Shown: positions 38,697-48,023 of the stretch, one piece after another
Position numbering within the stretch: position 1 is the stretch's first letter
Layout of the letters: every line of letters starts with the position of its first letter
NCBI GenBank assembly: GCA_039105265.1
Contig: JAPFFF010000018.1
Coordinates: forward strand, 558,001-622,000
Direction of reading: 5' to 3'
DNA: 64,000 bases
From: Tritrichomonas musculus
Taxonomy: Eukaryota > Parabasalia > Tritrichomonadida > Tritrichomonadidae
Notes under the pieces: model-generated
What the model was told of the DNA's origin: nothing
Seen by the model: only the letters and a program-made list of their open reading frames with translations
Database searches by the model: none
Position numbers and translations under genes: made by a program

Positions 38697-41600
38697 ATGG
38701 ATTCAAAAGTTGCTTTTGGATCTCATTCTCATGTAGTTCAACCAGTTACTCTTCTTTTAAAAGAATGTCAGAATCTAAACGAAAAATATCGTAACTCTCA
38801 AGACTCTAATATTCAAATCTTATTATCTTATCTTCCATTAATTGACTCAGCAAAACTAGATAATTTACTTTCTGATGTCCAAGCTTCAAATTTTAAAACG
38901 CTATTAAAACAAAATGGATATGATATCAATCTCATCAACTCGTCTCTTTTTCAAAAATATTCTTTCTCATCAGAAAATGCAGATATTCAAACAGTTTTGA
39001 TATTTTTATACTGCATTCTAACTTTTATTATTCCGTCTATTGATCAAAATTTTAACACATTTCTTAGTTTACTTCACAAAACAATTCCATCGCATTTAAC
39101 AGTAGTTAGAAATTTCTGCTTTGAATTAGTTTTGAGTAATATTTTATCAGCTCCTAATCAACATGATTTTTATGAAGTTGCTCTCAATTATATTTTAGAT
39201 ATAACTTCAATTGCGCCAACTTCTTTTCCAATATTAATTACTTTATTTAAACTCGTAGCTAAAACTGGGACTAAAACGGAAATCTCATTATCACGAAAAG
39301 TAATAGCCCATATGTTTGAATGTGACTTTTCATGTATTCAAGATGTAGAAGTTTCTTCATTAGTTGAACCATTATTAGATGATATCATGAATTTTGATAG
39401 GAATAGTTTACTTGTTCTTGGGAGTGGGACTAGAAAGGGAAAAGTATCAATAAATACCATGCAAATAATTCACAATTTATATAAGAAATTCATTTCATTT
39501 GTTGAAAGGAACTCAACTGCTGAACCTCTCATCGAATTAAACAAGAATACAGTTTTTAAGCTTCCAGGACCAACAAAAATACCGCAGCATAACTATCAAA
39601 TTTATAATAAGCCTGAATTTAAATTTGTAGCACCAAACTTAGACTCAGTTTCAGTTACAGAAAAGTTTCCATCAGTAATTTCAGATAAAGTTAATCAATT
39701 ATCCGATATAATTTCAGATTTTTTATCAAATGCATCAAATGAAATTTTTTTAGACTTTTTAGGCCAATTCCCCATTTTTTTACAACAAAAGAAAAACTTT
39801 ATTGACATATTATGTGTTTTATTAAAGATTTCCGAAAAATTAATAAAACCACAATCAATCCGAACCTTCCTTCATATACTTAGTCAAACGCAATTATTTT
39901 CCCCATTACAAACGGTTTTTGAGCCAGAAAATTTTGATCAAAGAATCAATTATCTTCGAGACCAAATTTTTAATTTGATAATATCGATTGATCCAAGTCA
40001 AGTTTCAATTTTATTTATTTTATCACAACAATATCCATTCCTTCTTAATGAGCACTTTTTACGTATTTTGCGTCAAATTGAATCGTATCCACTGTCAATT
40101 TTTACAAATGAGTCAAACAGATCAATTTTCGCTAGTAGCATGCTTGATATACAATCTAGTAATCGACCAGACTTGGAATTGGTTCGTTCCACAAACTTTT
40201 GCTTCATATCAAATATATTGAAAAATCCTTCAATCTCTAATTCACTTTTTTCATCATCACAATTTGTATCTTCTTTTCTTCAGTTTGCTTTAGAACCTGG
40301 CCTTCTTGATTTCACGATGAACACTTTTACCAAATCAATGGCCCATCTAAATTCTGACTATTACAAAGAATTAAAGATGAGTTCAATTATCACATTTCTC
40401 CAAAATATAATGTCATCATGCACCTCCAAGTTTCGAAATCCCAACTATCAAAGATTATATCAAAAAATATCCAATTCCATAATTTTATCCATGCGATATA
40501 ACAATAATATTGTGCAACATTTTTACATTCTTTTAAATTCTTTTCTCGATTACATGAAAGCTTCGCCATCTGTTGAAAATGTAATCAAATGTCTAAATTT
40601 CATCCAAGTCAACATGATGTCTTTTGCTTCTTGGGAACTTTCTCCACATCAGTACTCAATGATCTTTTCGAGTGTCAGATATATTTGTACAGATGAACCT
40701 GATGATCGAATTGTTACTAGTTTATTTTCAATTCTACAAAAATCGTCTTTTACAACACCAAATGCTAACAATTTTCTTATACACTGCCCATCAGTTCTAC
40801 CGTTGATTCTAGCCATTCATGGTAAATCGAAGAAGAACATTGATATATTAAAGATCTTTTTAGAATTATGCAAATATTCGCGACAAAACTGCGTAGCTAT
40901 GCATGAAGGATACATTGATCATTTGCTTATACAATATTTGATACAAAACGAAGATCGTTGCTATGTGAATTTCAGGGATAAAGCTATTGAATTTTATTTT
41001 GAAAGGAAAAATTCATTAAATTTAATTCTTGAACTTCTTCAACTTATCATTTTATCGAAGGCCACCTTTTCAACTGCATTTAGTTTGAGCACGCTTTTAG
41101 GATCGGCCGATGATGAAATATTATATAATTTTGTATCAAATTTGCTATTAAATGGCATGAATGTTGATCAAATGTTCACTAATCTTCCACTTGATTCCAA
41201 CATGCCTTCTATTCAAGTAAACGGTGTTGATTGGAATTCGTTGAAAAATATGTTCACTATTAATTTTAAGTTGAATTTTGATGAAGCTATTTCGAAGAAT
41301 TGCAAGATTAGCTATACCATTTTTGAAGTCACTGATGATGTTAACAGATTCGTCATCTCTTTAAAAAATGGAGCAATTTCAGCTAGTTTCATCACACCAA
41401 TATCGACGAGCACGACATTTTTATTCAGGAATATCTTTGTTTCTGATTGGTCACAGTTTTCCATTATATCATCTCCGGCCAAAGATAAACACAAATTTTA
41501 CAACTTCATAAATAAAGAAAGAATGCCGGATTCAACACTTGATCCCATCGTATTTGGAAAGGGACCAGTTGTTATCAGAATTGGTGGCTCAGATTTCAAA

Positions 41601-44600
41601 TATTACTCCCAAATGAAGCATCCATGCTTTGGCAAGATGCTTGGCTTTTCATTTTATCCCAATTGTTTAAATGACGATGATATAAGCCTTCTTGCTGATT
41701 CTCCAGAGTCATTTAAACAACGTCCATTATTTTCAACAAATGATATCCAATCAGAGGCGAACAAAGTGATTCGTTACAACTCGATCACGATGACACTTCT
41801 TCCTGTTTTCCACAGAGTTATGCACATTCTCGACTTTTTCTGTGAGCCTCTTCTATTTGAGAGAATAATTACATTGAAAAATTTATCTTATGGCCTTGAT
41901 TTTCTTTATTATTCTTTCATAAAGCATCCTGAAATTCAACCTTTCTTTAACCATGTCAGCCAACTTGCTGAAATCGTATCAAAGAATCCTAAATATTCAA
42001 TTTATCTCTCTCTCTATCGTTTCATGGATATAATTGAATGCCAAGACTTGTACAATCAATGGTTTGAGAAGTTAATCTTGAATATTTCTGTTTGGGGGAA
42101 TTCTGACAAACTTTTCAATATCATTCGTCATTGGGAAAACGATTTTTCAGTTAACAAGTCACTCTTTTTAGAGAAGAATTTCTTTTCATCTCTTCTTTCA
42201 CAATTTGTAACTTTGCCTCAAGATGACTCAAAGAAACAAACAGAGACCACCAAACTCTTTTATCATTTCTTGTTAAAATTGGCGCATTTAAAATTTACGA
42301 AACAAAACTTCGATGTTCTTTTACATTGCATTTTTGAATGCCGATCAATGTCGATTATGAAGGATTTGATTGACATTCTTTTTGCTGTTTCGAACTACGA
42401 AGATGTCATTCAAAACATCGATGAAGAAACACTTTCCCTTCTTCATCGTGTTTTTAAAGTCAAAGACACCGACATTCTTGTTAAAATGGTTCTTTGCATC
42501 CACAACTTACGAGTGAGAATTCCGAACTACTCGATGATGTCGATTAGTTATTTCTTTCTAGATTTCAACGACATTGTCTCATTCATTGATCAATTGCTCG
42601 ACAAGCTTAACAACTATCCGAAGCTTCTTTCATTATTGACCATTTTGTGCATCCACACGCACAAGTGCGATGACTTAGTGATGAAGATTGATTCCAACAT
42701 AAAAAGTGACAAGCCAACACTTTTTTCAATCATTGATGATGACTACTGGTATGTTTGGCCGATCATTTTAATATTGAATGTTTCTTTCACAAGTTGCGAT
42801 ATCGTTACGAAATTGATTGCAACTTGTCTATCGTTGACTAACGGATCAGACCAAATAGATCAAGTTTTCGCAATGATGTTTCGAATGTCATTTTTCATTC
42901 CTAGATATGACATGATTGGCGAGCTTTTGAAGAAGCTCTACGCGTTTTATGAAGAAACAAAAGCACCAATTCCTGAAACTGTTGTTGAATACTTCTTCAT
43001 TTTCTTCTTTATTCACATTCCTCAGGAACTTCATAGTTCTCCTCTTCTTGACTTGATTGACAAGTCTCCGTATCCCAAAATGAGGAAGCCAAGAAGCTCC
43101 TCCATTATTTACAACAAAATAAACATCTTCGAACTTGAAGAATTACTGAATGATGAATTCTTAAAATTTGATCCTCAATGTCGAATATCACTCGACAATA
43201 ACGGAAAAGTGTCAAATACTTATTATTACGAAATTTATCAGACTTTCAAAACACAAAGAAAGTCGAAATTTGATAAAAGACTCATGGAATATTTCATCGA
43301 AAGAGATAAAATTGATCAACAGACACAGGCCCAAATGGCACAAAACTTAACAAGCACAATGGATTCGTTTAAAGTATCAGCTATCAATGACATTGTTAAA
43401 ACTTTGGTGAAAATTCAAAAAGGCGTCTTACTATTAATTACTAAATCTAAAGAAATTGTTAATAATTCTTCAGCTCCAAGAAAAAGAACTACTCGATCTT
43501 CAACTGTTATTTCAAGAAGTCCTCCAAGCATCTCTCAACAGCAGCAACAGAAAGAATTGAAAAAGAGTTCGTCTTTCTTTTCAAAAGATGAAGAAAATAA
43601 TTATAAATTAAAGTCATCTTCATCTACACCTAAAATTCCAAGTTTTCAACCTTTAATTTCTTCTTCTTCTTCTTCTCAACAACAGCAACAACAACAAAAG
43701 ATAACAATTGTTCGTGCAAACATCTTTTGTAGTTGTTTTTGTCCTTTTAGAATTAGAATTAAGCAATCAAATTCTAATGAAATCATTTCACAACCGCCAA
43801 TAATTGACCCTCAAAAAATTCCAGGCACTTTAATTCGAACTTTTTTCAGCGTTATTGTAAACTTAGATAAAAGAATTAAATACATGCTTTGCGTTTACAA
43901 TGATAAATTTGTTTTTTATAACAAGAATCATTGTAAAATCATTCCTTTTGAAAAAGTGATGTTTTTATTTGATAGAAAATTTGCCAATAACAACGGTTAT
44001 GAACTTTATTTATATAACCGCAAATCATATTTGTTTATTCTTCAAAATAGTGAATTTAATGAGTTAACGTCTGTTTTTAAAACTATTCATTTCAATGAAG
44101 CAAAAATGATTCTTTTGCCCTCTGATTCGATTGATTTGAGTGAAATTACAAGCCAATGGATGATCGGCAACATTTCTAACTTTGAGTATTTAATGGAACT
44201 TAATTTGTATTCTGATCATTCGTTTAAAAACGAGTTGATTTATCCAGTAATGCCTCCAATTGTGTCTGATTTGAACGATCTTAAATCGAATCCGAATTTT
44301 CTTCTTTTCGATCGAAATTCTTTTCGAAGAGTCTCACTGACACCAGTCATTAATTTGAAGGAAGTTTTCGTCGATCAACTTTTAGTTCAGCCTGAATTTT
44401 TCTTCGATCCTTCAATCGTCTCTAATTGTTCGCTTCCAACTTGGGCCAAGACGAAATTTGAGTTTGTTTATCTTTCCAGAAAGAAGCTCGAATCGTATGA
44501 CATCTCGCAATTCATTGATTATGCATTTGGTGTCAAAATTAACTCATCTCCGAGCTCGAAGAATTCAAGCAATGGCGAGAAGAGGAAGCTATTCAAAAAG

Positions 44601-45845
44601 GAACATCCCAAACGAATAGAAAAATTCGAACAGCCCAAAACTAACCGTTTTCCAACCGGCAAATTTATAGATGCTGCACTTGCTGGCCTTTATCCATCAC
44701 GCGATGGAAGCTTAAATTTAGGTTTTTCAATCATTTTTAGAAATCCTCGAATATTTCGGAAACTTGAATTAACAGAAGGTCTTGCCCAAATGAAGTATAA
44801 TTCGCAAGGAATTAAACTTGACAACGAAGACTTAATCTTCTTCTATTCGCAGCATCATATCTATGCATATTCAAGGATCCGTTATTCTGTTCTTCTGTTC
44901 AATGTGACAACGTCAGTATTGAGCATCCCTCTCTACACCGAGCTTCCACTTTTTGCCGGTCTTGACGATACAATCATCTTCTGCCGTGATGAATGCCTTC
45001 TTTGCATAATGCCACTAGAAAACGTCATTCAACAAATCCAACATCAGCAGCAGCAGCAACAAATTCAACAACAACAAATTCAACAACAACAAATTCAACA
45101 ACAAATTCAACAGCAGAAGCAAGATGATAGTCATCTTCATACTACTGCTTCGGGTCCAATTTCGTTGAATTCATTAAATAATCATGATTTGAATTCGCAG
45201 CCTTCGTTTTCATTGCCTTCAAGATCGCCTCTTTTGGATCAGCAATTTGCAGACGACGTCTCTAGAAGCAGCGCCAATGACATCGTAGTGAATGATTCAA
45301 ATCAAGCACAGAATTCTTCTGTGCTGAAAACTGCTCCTTATTCGAAGTTCTGGTTCGCTGAAGCTAAAATAACCGCTCTTGCCGCTTCAAACGTCTTCAA
45401 AATTGTCGCCTTTTCTACAATTGACGGCTTCATTCATGTGCACGACTTGGTGACAACAAAAGAAATTTCTAGAATTAACTTGAATTACGAAGTTAAACAA
45501 ATCGTGATTACTTTGAATTGGGGATTCGTTGTGGCTTCCAGTGAGGAAATGATAACTATTTTAAGTCCGAATGGCGAGCAAATTAAATCATTTAGAGCTC
45601 CATTCGTCATTGATAAAATTTTCACTTGTTCAATTAAGGCTGGTTTCGATTACATTTCTTTCTCTACTTTCGAAAATCAGGTGGGATACTTCGAGGCAAT
45701 GTATCCTGAAAGTTGGACAGATTTGAAGAAATGTGACTCATCTGTGATAAGAATTACATATGATAACTTACATAGAACTTTCGTTATCATTGAAGAAGGG
45801 GGAGATATAAGCTTAATACCAATTAATATTTCAGTGTCAATTTGA
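38697..45845 (+). CDS. BEACH-family protein with a shortened BEACH domain
   Basis: 2382 residues. Long helical, armadillo-like sequence fills ~1-830. A concanavalin-like beta-sandwich lies near 841-1000 (NFKLNFDEAI, NRFVISLKNGAIS). A helical region follows to ~1600, then Ser/Gln-rich linkers. A PH-BEACH module lies at ~1709-1820 (IRTFFSVIVNLDKRIKY, DKFVFYNKN), followed by NFEYLMELN, the standard BEACH opening, at ~1825. The BEACH end is recognisable (FEFVYLSRKKLES, ISQFIDYAFGVKI), but the domain spans only ~125 residues against the usual ~280. A Gln-rich region (about 2110-2145) and WD-like blades (ending at 2382) follow. BEACH proteins regulate vesicle and lysosome traffic. LRBA/neurobeachin or FAN are relatives by architecture. 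Confidence 0.85.
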   Translation: MDSKVAFGSHSHVVQPVTLLLKECQNLNEKYRNSQDSNIQILLSYLPLIDSAKLDNLLSDVQASNFKTLLKQNGYDINLINSSLFQKYSFSSENADIQTVLIFLYCILTFIIPSIDQNFNTFLSLLHKTIPSHLTVVRNFCFELVLSNILSAPNQHDFYEVALNYILDITSIAPTSFPILITLFKLVAKTGTKTEISLSRKVIAHMFECDFSCIQDVEVSSLVEPLLDDIMNFDRNSLLVLGSGTRKGKVSINTMQIIHNLYKKFISFVERNSTAEPLIELNKNTVFKLPGPTKIPQHNYQIYNKPEFKFVAPNLDSVSVTEKFPSVISDKVNQLSDIISDFLSNASNEIFLDFLGQFPIFLQQKKNFIDILCVLLKISEKLIKPQSIRTFLHILSQTQLFSPLQTVFEPENFDQRINYLRDQIFNLIISIDPSQVSILFILSQQYPFLLNEHFLRILRQIESYPLSIFTNESNRSIFASSMLDIQSSNRPDLELVRSTNFCFISNILKNPSISNSLFSSSQFVSSFLQFALEPGLLDFTMNTFTKSMAHLNSDYYKELKMSSIITFLQNIMSSCTSKFRNPNYQRLYQKISNSIILSMRYNNNIVQHFYILLNSFLDYMKASPSVENVIKCLNFIQVNMMSFASWELSPHQYSMIFSSVRYICTDEPDDRIVTSLFSILQKSSFTTPNANNFLIHCPSVLPLILAIHGKSKKNIDILKIFLELCKYSRQNCVAMHEGYIDHLLIQYLIQNEDRCYVNFRDKAIEFYFERKNSLNLILELLQLIILSKATFSTAFSLSTLLGSADDEILYNFVSNLLLNGMNVDQMFTNLPLDSNMPSIQVNGVDWNSLKNMFTINFKLNFDEAISKNCKISYTIFEVTDDVNRFVISLKNGAISASFITPISTSTTFLFRNIFVSDWSQFSIISSPAKDKHKFYNFINKERMPDSTLDPIVFGKGPVVIRIGGSDFKYYSQMKHPCFGKMLGFSFYPNCLNDDDISLLADSPESFKQRPLFSTNDIQSEANKVIRYNSITMTLLPVFHRVMHILDFFCEPLLFERIITLKNLSYGLDFLYYSFIKHPEIQPFFNHVSQLAEIVSKNPKYSIYLSLYRFMDIIECQDLYNQWFEKLILNISVWGNSDKLFNIIRHWENDFSVNKSLFLEKNFFSSLLSQFVTLPQDDSKKQTETTKLFYHFLLKLAHLKFTKQNFDVLLHCIFECRSMSIMKDLIDILFAVSNYEDVIQNIDEETLSLLHRVFKVKDTDILVKMVLCIHNLRVRIPNYSMMSISYFFLDFNDIVSFIDQLLDKLNNYPKLLSLLTILCIHTHKCDDLVMKIDSNIKSDKPTLFSIIDDDYWYVWPIILILNVSFTSCDIVTKLIATCLSLTNGSDQIDQVFAMMFRMSFFIPRYDMIGELLKKLYAFYEETKAPIPETVVEYFFIFFFIHIPQELHSSPLLDLIDKSPYPKMRKPRSSSIIYNKINIFELEELLNDEFLKFDPQCRISLDNNGKVSNTYYYEIYQTFKTQRKSKFDKRLMEYFIERDKIDQQTQAQMAQNLTSTMDSFKVSAINDIVKTLVKIQKGVLLLITKSKEIVNNSSAPRKRTTRSSTVISRSPPSISQQQQQKELKKSSSFFSKDEENNYKLKSSSSTPKIPSFQPLISSSSSSQQQQQQQKITIVRANIFCSCFCPFRIRIKQSNSNEIISQPPIIDPQKIPGTLIRTFFSVIVNLDKRIKYMLCVYNDKFVFYNKNHCKIIPFEKVMFLFDRKFANNNGYELYLYNRKSYLFILQNSEFNELTSVFKTIHFNEAKMILLPSDSIDLSEITSQWMIGNISNFEYLMELNLYSDHSFKNELIYPVMPPIVSDLNDLKSNPNFLLFDRNSFRRVSLTPVINLKEVFVDQLLVQPEFFFDPSIVSNCSLPTWAKTKFEFVYLSRKKLESYDISQFIDYAFGVKINSSPSSKNSSNGEKRKLFKKEHPKRIEKFEQPKTNRFPTGKFIDAALAGLYPSRDGSLNLGFSIIFRNPRIFRKLELTEGLAQMKYNSQGIKLDNEDLIFFYSQHHIYAYSRIRYSVLLFNVTTSVLSIPLYTELPLFAGLDDTIIFCRDECLLCIMPLENVIQQIQHQQQQQQIQQQQIQQQQIQQQIQQQKQDDSHLHTTASGPISLNSLNNHDLNSQPSFSLPSRSPLLDQQFADDVSRSSANDIVVNDSNQAQNSSVLKTAPYSKFWFAEAKITALAASNVFKIVAFSTIDGFIHVHDLVTTKEISRINLNYEVKQIVITLNWGFVVASSEEMITILSPNGEQIKSFRAPFVIDKIFTCSIKAGFDYISFSTFENQVGYFEAMYPESWTDLKKCDSSVIRITYDNLHRTFVIIEEGGDISLIPINISVSI

Positions 45846-46149
45846 TTCTTTTATATTTATTTGTTCAGATTATTATTATTATTATTGTTTTTTTAATTTA
45901 TTTATTTTTCATACTTTTATTTTATTTTGTAAGTCTAAATATATGTATTTATTTAATTTTTCTTATCTTTGAATCATTTTAATAATAATTATATATTTTT
46001 ATTGGTTGATTTAAACTTTGATGAAATAGCATTAATAGGTAAATTTAAATAATTTCAGGTGTAAAAAATTTAAAAATAATAATAATAAAAAAAAAAGATG
46101 AAATACATTTTTTTTAAATAATTAAATTATAACAAAACAAATATTTATA
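45846..46149. other. Intergenic spacer between convergent genes
   Basis: AT-rich, with ATTATT repeats near 45871. No gene recognised. Confidence 0.5.
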
Positions 46150-47508
46150 TTACATGTTAAAAAATGTTTCTGTTAATTTGCTAATTAGTGGTTGATCCCA
46201 ATCACCAGATTCAAAAACAAAACTTAAATCTAGCATTGAGTCAGGACCAAATTCATCAGCGGCTTCGCATTCAGTGCCTGATTTCCATCTACTAAGAAGC
46301 TTGCCAACAAAATCTTTCCATCCTTTAACATCAGTTTCTGCATCAATCAAGAGAATGCCTACATCAAGAATAAATGGCACTAGAACACTAGGGCATAAAT
46401 GATGAAACTGTTCTGATTCTGGATGTTGAATTTTGTTTTGCATATTATTCCAAGCATAGGCAACAATTGATGTAAGATTTTTTTTAATACTATTAGTGTC
46501 TACTGATTTTGATTTACAAAGAGATGCGGCAAGCTCTTCTCCAGATAATAGAACAAAGTTTGTCACTCTTTCGTTTGTTAATGAAAAAAATATGATAGCC
46601 TCGTGTATTTCGATTGGTATTAAATCAATACAAATAGAAAGATAAGATATTGCTTTTTCGAGAGGACACATATCGCTTTCATAGTATTTCTTAATATATT
46701 CGATTGTTCTTTGAGCTACTTTATTATTTGGTCCAATATGTTTAGCAACTTCAAAAAGGCTCGGAATTAGTTCATCAGTTTCTGATATAAACTCCATCAT
46801 ACAATTCTCAAATCCCTCAGCTTTTCCATTTTTATATTCAAAGAAAAGCTTTAAAATCTCTATTATATTATGCTTATGCGATTCGTTTAATTCAAAATCA
46901 ATTTCGAGATCTGGTTCAAGGAAAACACATTGCGGTCTATCTTTTCCTATATATCGTTTTTTGGCGAGCCTCATAAATAAATGCCACATAAATAGAGTAA
47001 TTCCAGGATGAGTATCATTGATAAGATCAGTAACTGCTTGGAAAACGCAGCTTTCATCAATATGCTTGATGATTGTTGGATATATTACTTTAGATACTCT
47101 AAATAATTCCGAAGTTTCTTCTGGCCAAGTATCTAAAGCTCTTGATATGAAACGTGAAATTACACCTACAGCATATTTTCCTGTTACTGTATCAAGATCA
47201 AGTGCTGATATAGCATATTCAGTTATACGTAAATTTTTAATAAACACTTCGTGTAACGCATAATTACTGGTTTGGAAAAGAGATGTAATTAATTTTTGCA
47301 TAGATTTTTCTTTTGTTATCATGACTGTATGATATAAATCTTTTAACACTTCTTCATCCATAAGTCTGGCAACTAATTTTTCATTATTATCGCGAAACTG
47401 TGAAACAAGACATTGGCATGCAAGAATCTCTTCTAAAGACGGTTTTGGATTTTTTTCAAAAAGAATATCAATTTCATTTCGTGTTTTTTGTTGCTGATTT
47501 GAAAACAT
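46150..47508 (-). CDS. SAPS-like phosphatase regulatory subunit
   Basis: 452 residues, ATG at 47506-47508. SAPS proteins (yeast Sap, animal PP6R) bind the catalytic subunit of PP6/Sit4. The start fits the SAPS pattern: NEIDILFEKNPKPSLEEIL, followed by CLVSQFRDNNEKLVARL (compare [23 protein letters not shown]), then helical repeats and KHIDESCVFQAVTDLIND, which resembles the conserved RHIGTSAIMDLLLRL region. The rest is armadillo-like helices, ending in an acidic segment. The similarity is moderate, and a generic HEAT/ARM protein is the alternative. A phosphatase partner is not visible in the window except the PP1-like gene. Confidence 0.6.
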   Translation of the reverse strand: MFSNQQQKTRNEIDILFEKNPKPSLEEILACQCLVSQFRDNNEKLVARLMDEEVLKDLYHTVMITKEKSMQKLITSLFQTSNYALHEVFIKNLRITEYAISALDLDTVTGKYAVGVISRFISRALDTWPEETSELFRVSKVIYPTIIKHIDESCVFQAVTDLINDTHPGITLFMWHLFMRLAKKRYIGKDRPQCVFLEPDLEIDFELNESHKHNIIEILKLFFEYKNGKAEGFENCMMEFISETDELIPSLFEVAKHIGPNNKVAQRTIEYIKKYYESDMCPLEKAISYLSICIDLIPIEIHEAIIFFSLTNERVTNFVLLSGEELAASLCKSKSVDTNSIKKNLTSIVAYAWNNMQNKIQHPESEQFHHLCPSVLVPFILDVGILLIDAETDVKGWKDFVGKLLSRWKSGTECEAADEFGPDSMLDLSFVFESGDWDQPLISKLTETFFNM

Positions 47509-48023
47509 GATTATTGAGTATTTAATTAACGAACAATTTCATTTTGAAATACTTTCAATAAAGATAAAACAAAATAAAAAACAATGTTTATGCCATTTAA
47601 CAACATTTAGTCAAGAGTATTTATTTTAATATATGAATATAATTATTATAAAAATATTAATATTAATTTTATATTTTATCTTATTTTATAAATAAAAAGA
47701 TATTTTATTTTTTTAATTTTATGTGAATAATTGGCCCAAATTATTTGCCAATTCATATATCAAAATTACTATCAAATTAATGTAACATTCTGTTGTATAT
47801 CATGATTTTAAAAGCAATACTCCAAACTGGATTAATATTTTCAATGATTTATCAATACGAATGATAATTTTTAGTTTTATTTTGAATCAAATTATTATTA
47901 TTACTATTTTTCAAGCATTTATAATTAATATGCTATACATCAAATATTTTTTTTTTTTTTTTTTTTGAATTCATTATCGGTGATGATTTTTTAAAATTCA
48001 GGTTCACATATTTATTTTTATTG
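47509..48023. other. Divergent promoter region with poly(T)
   Basis: About 515 bp, AT-rich, with a run of 20 T at 47947-47966, between the SAPS-like and AAA-like genes. No ORF. Confidence 0.6.
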
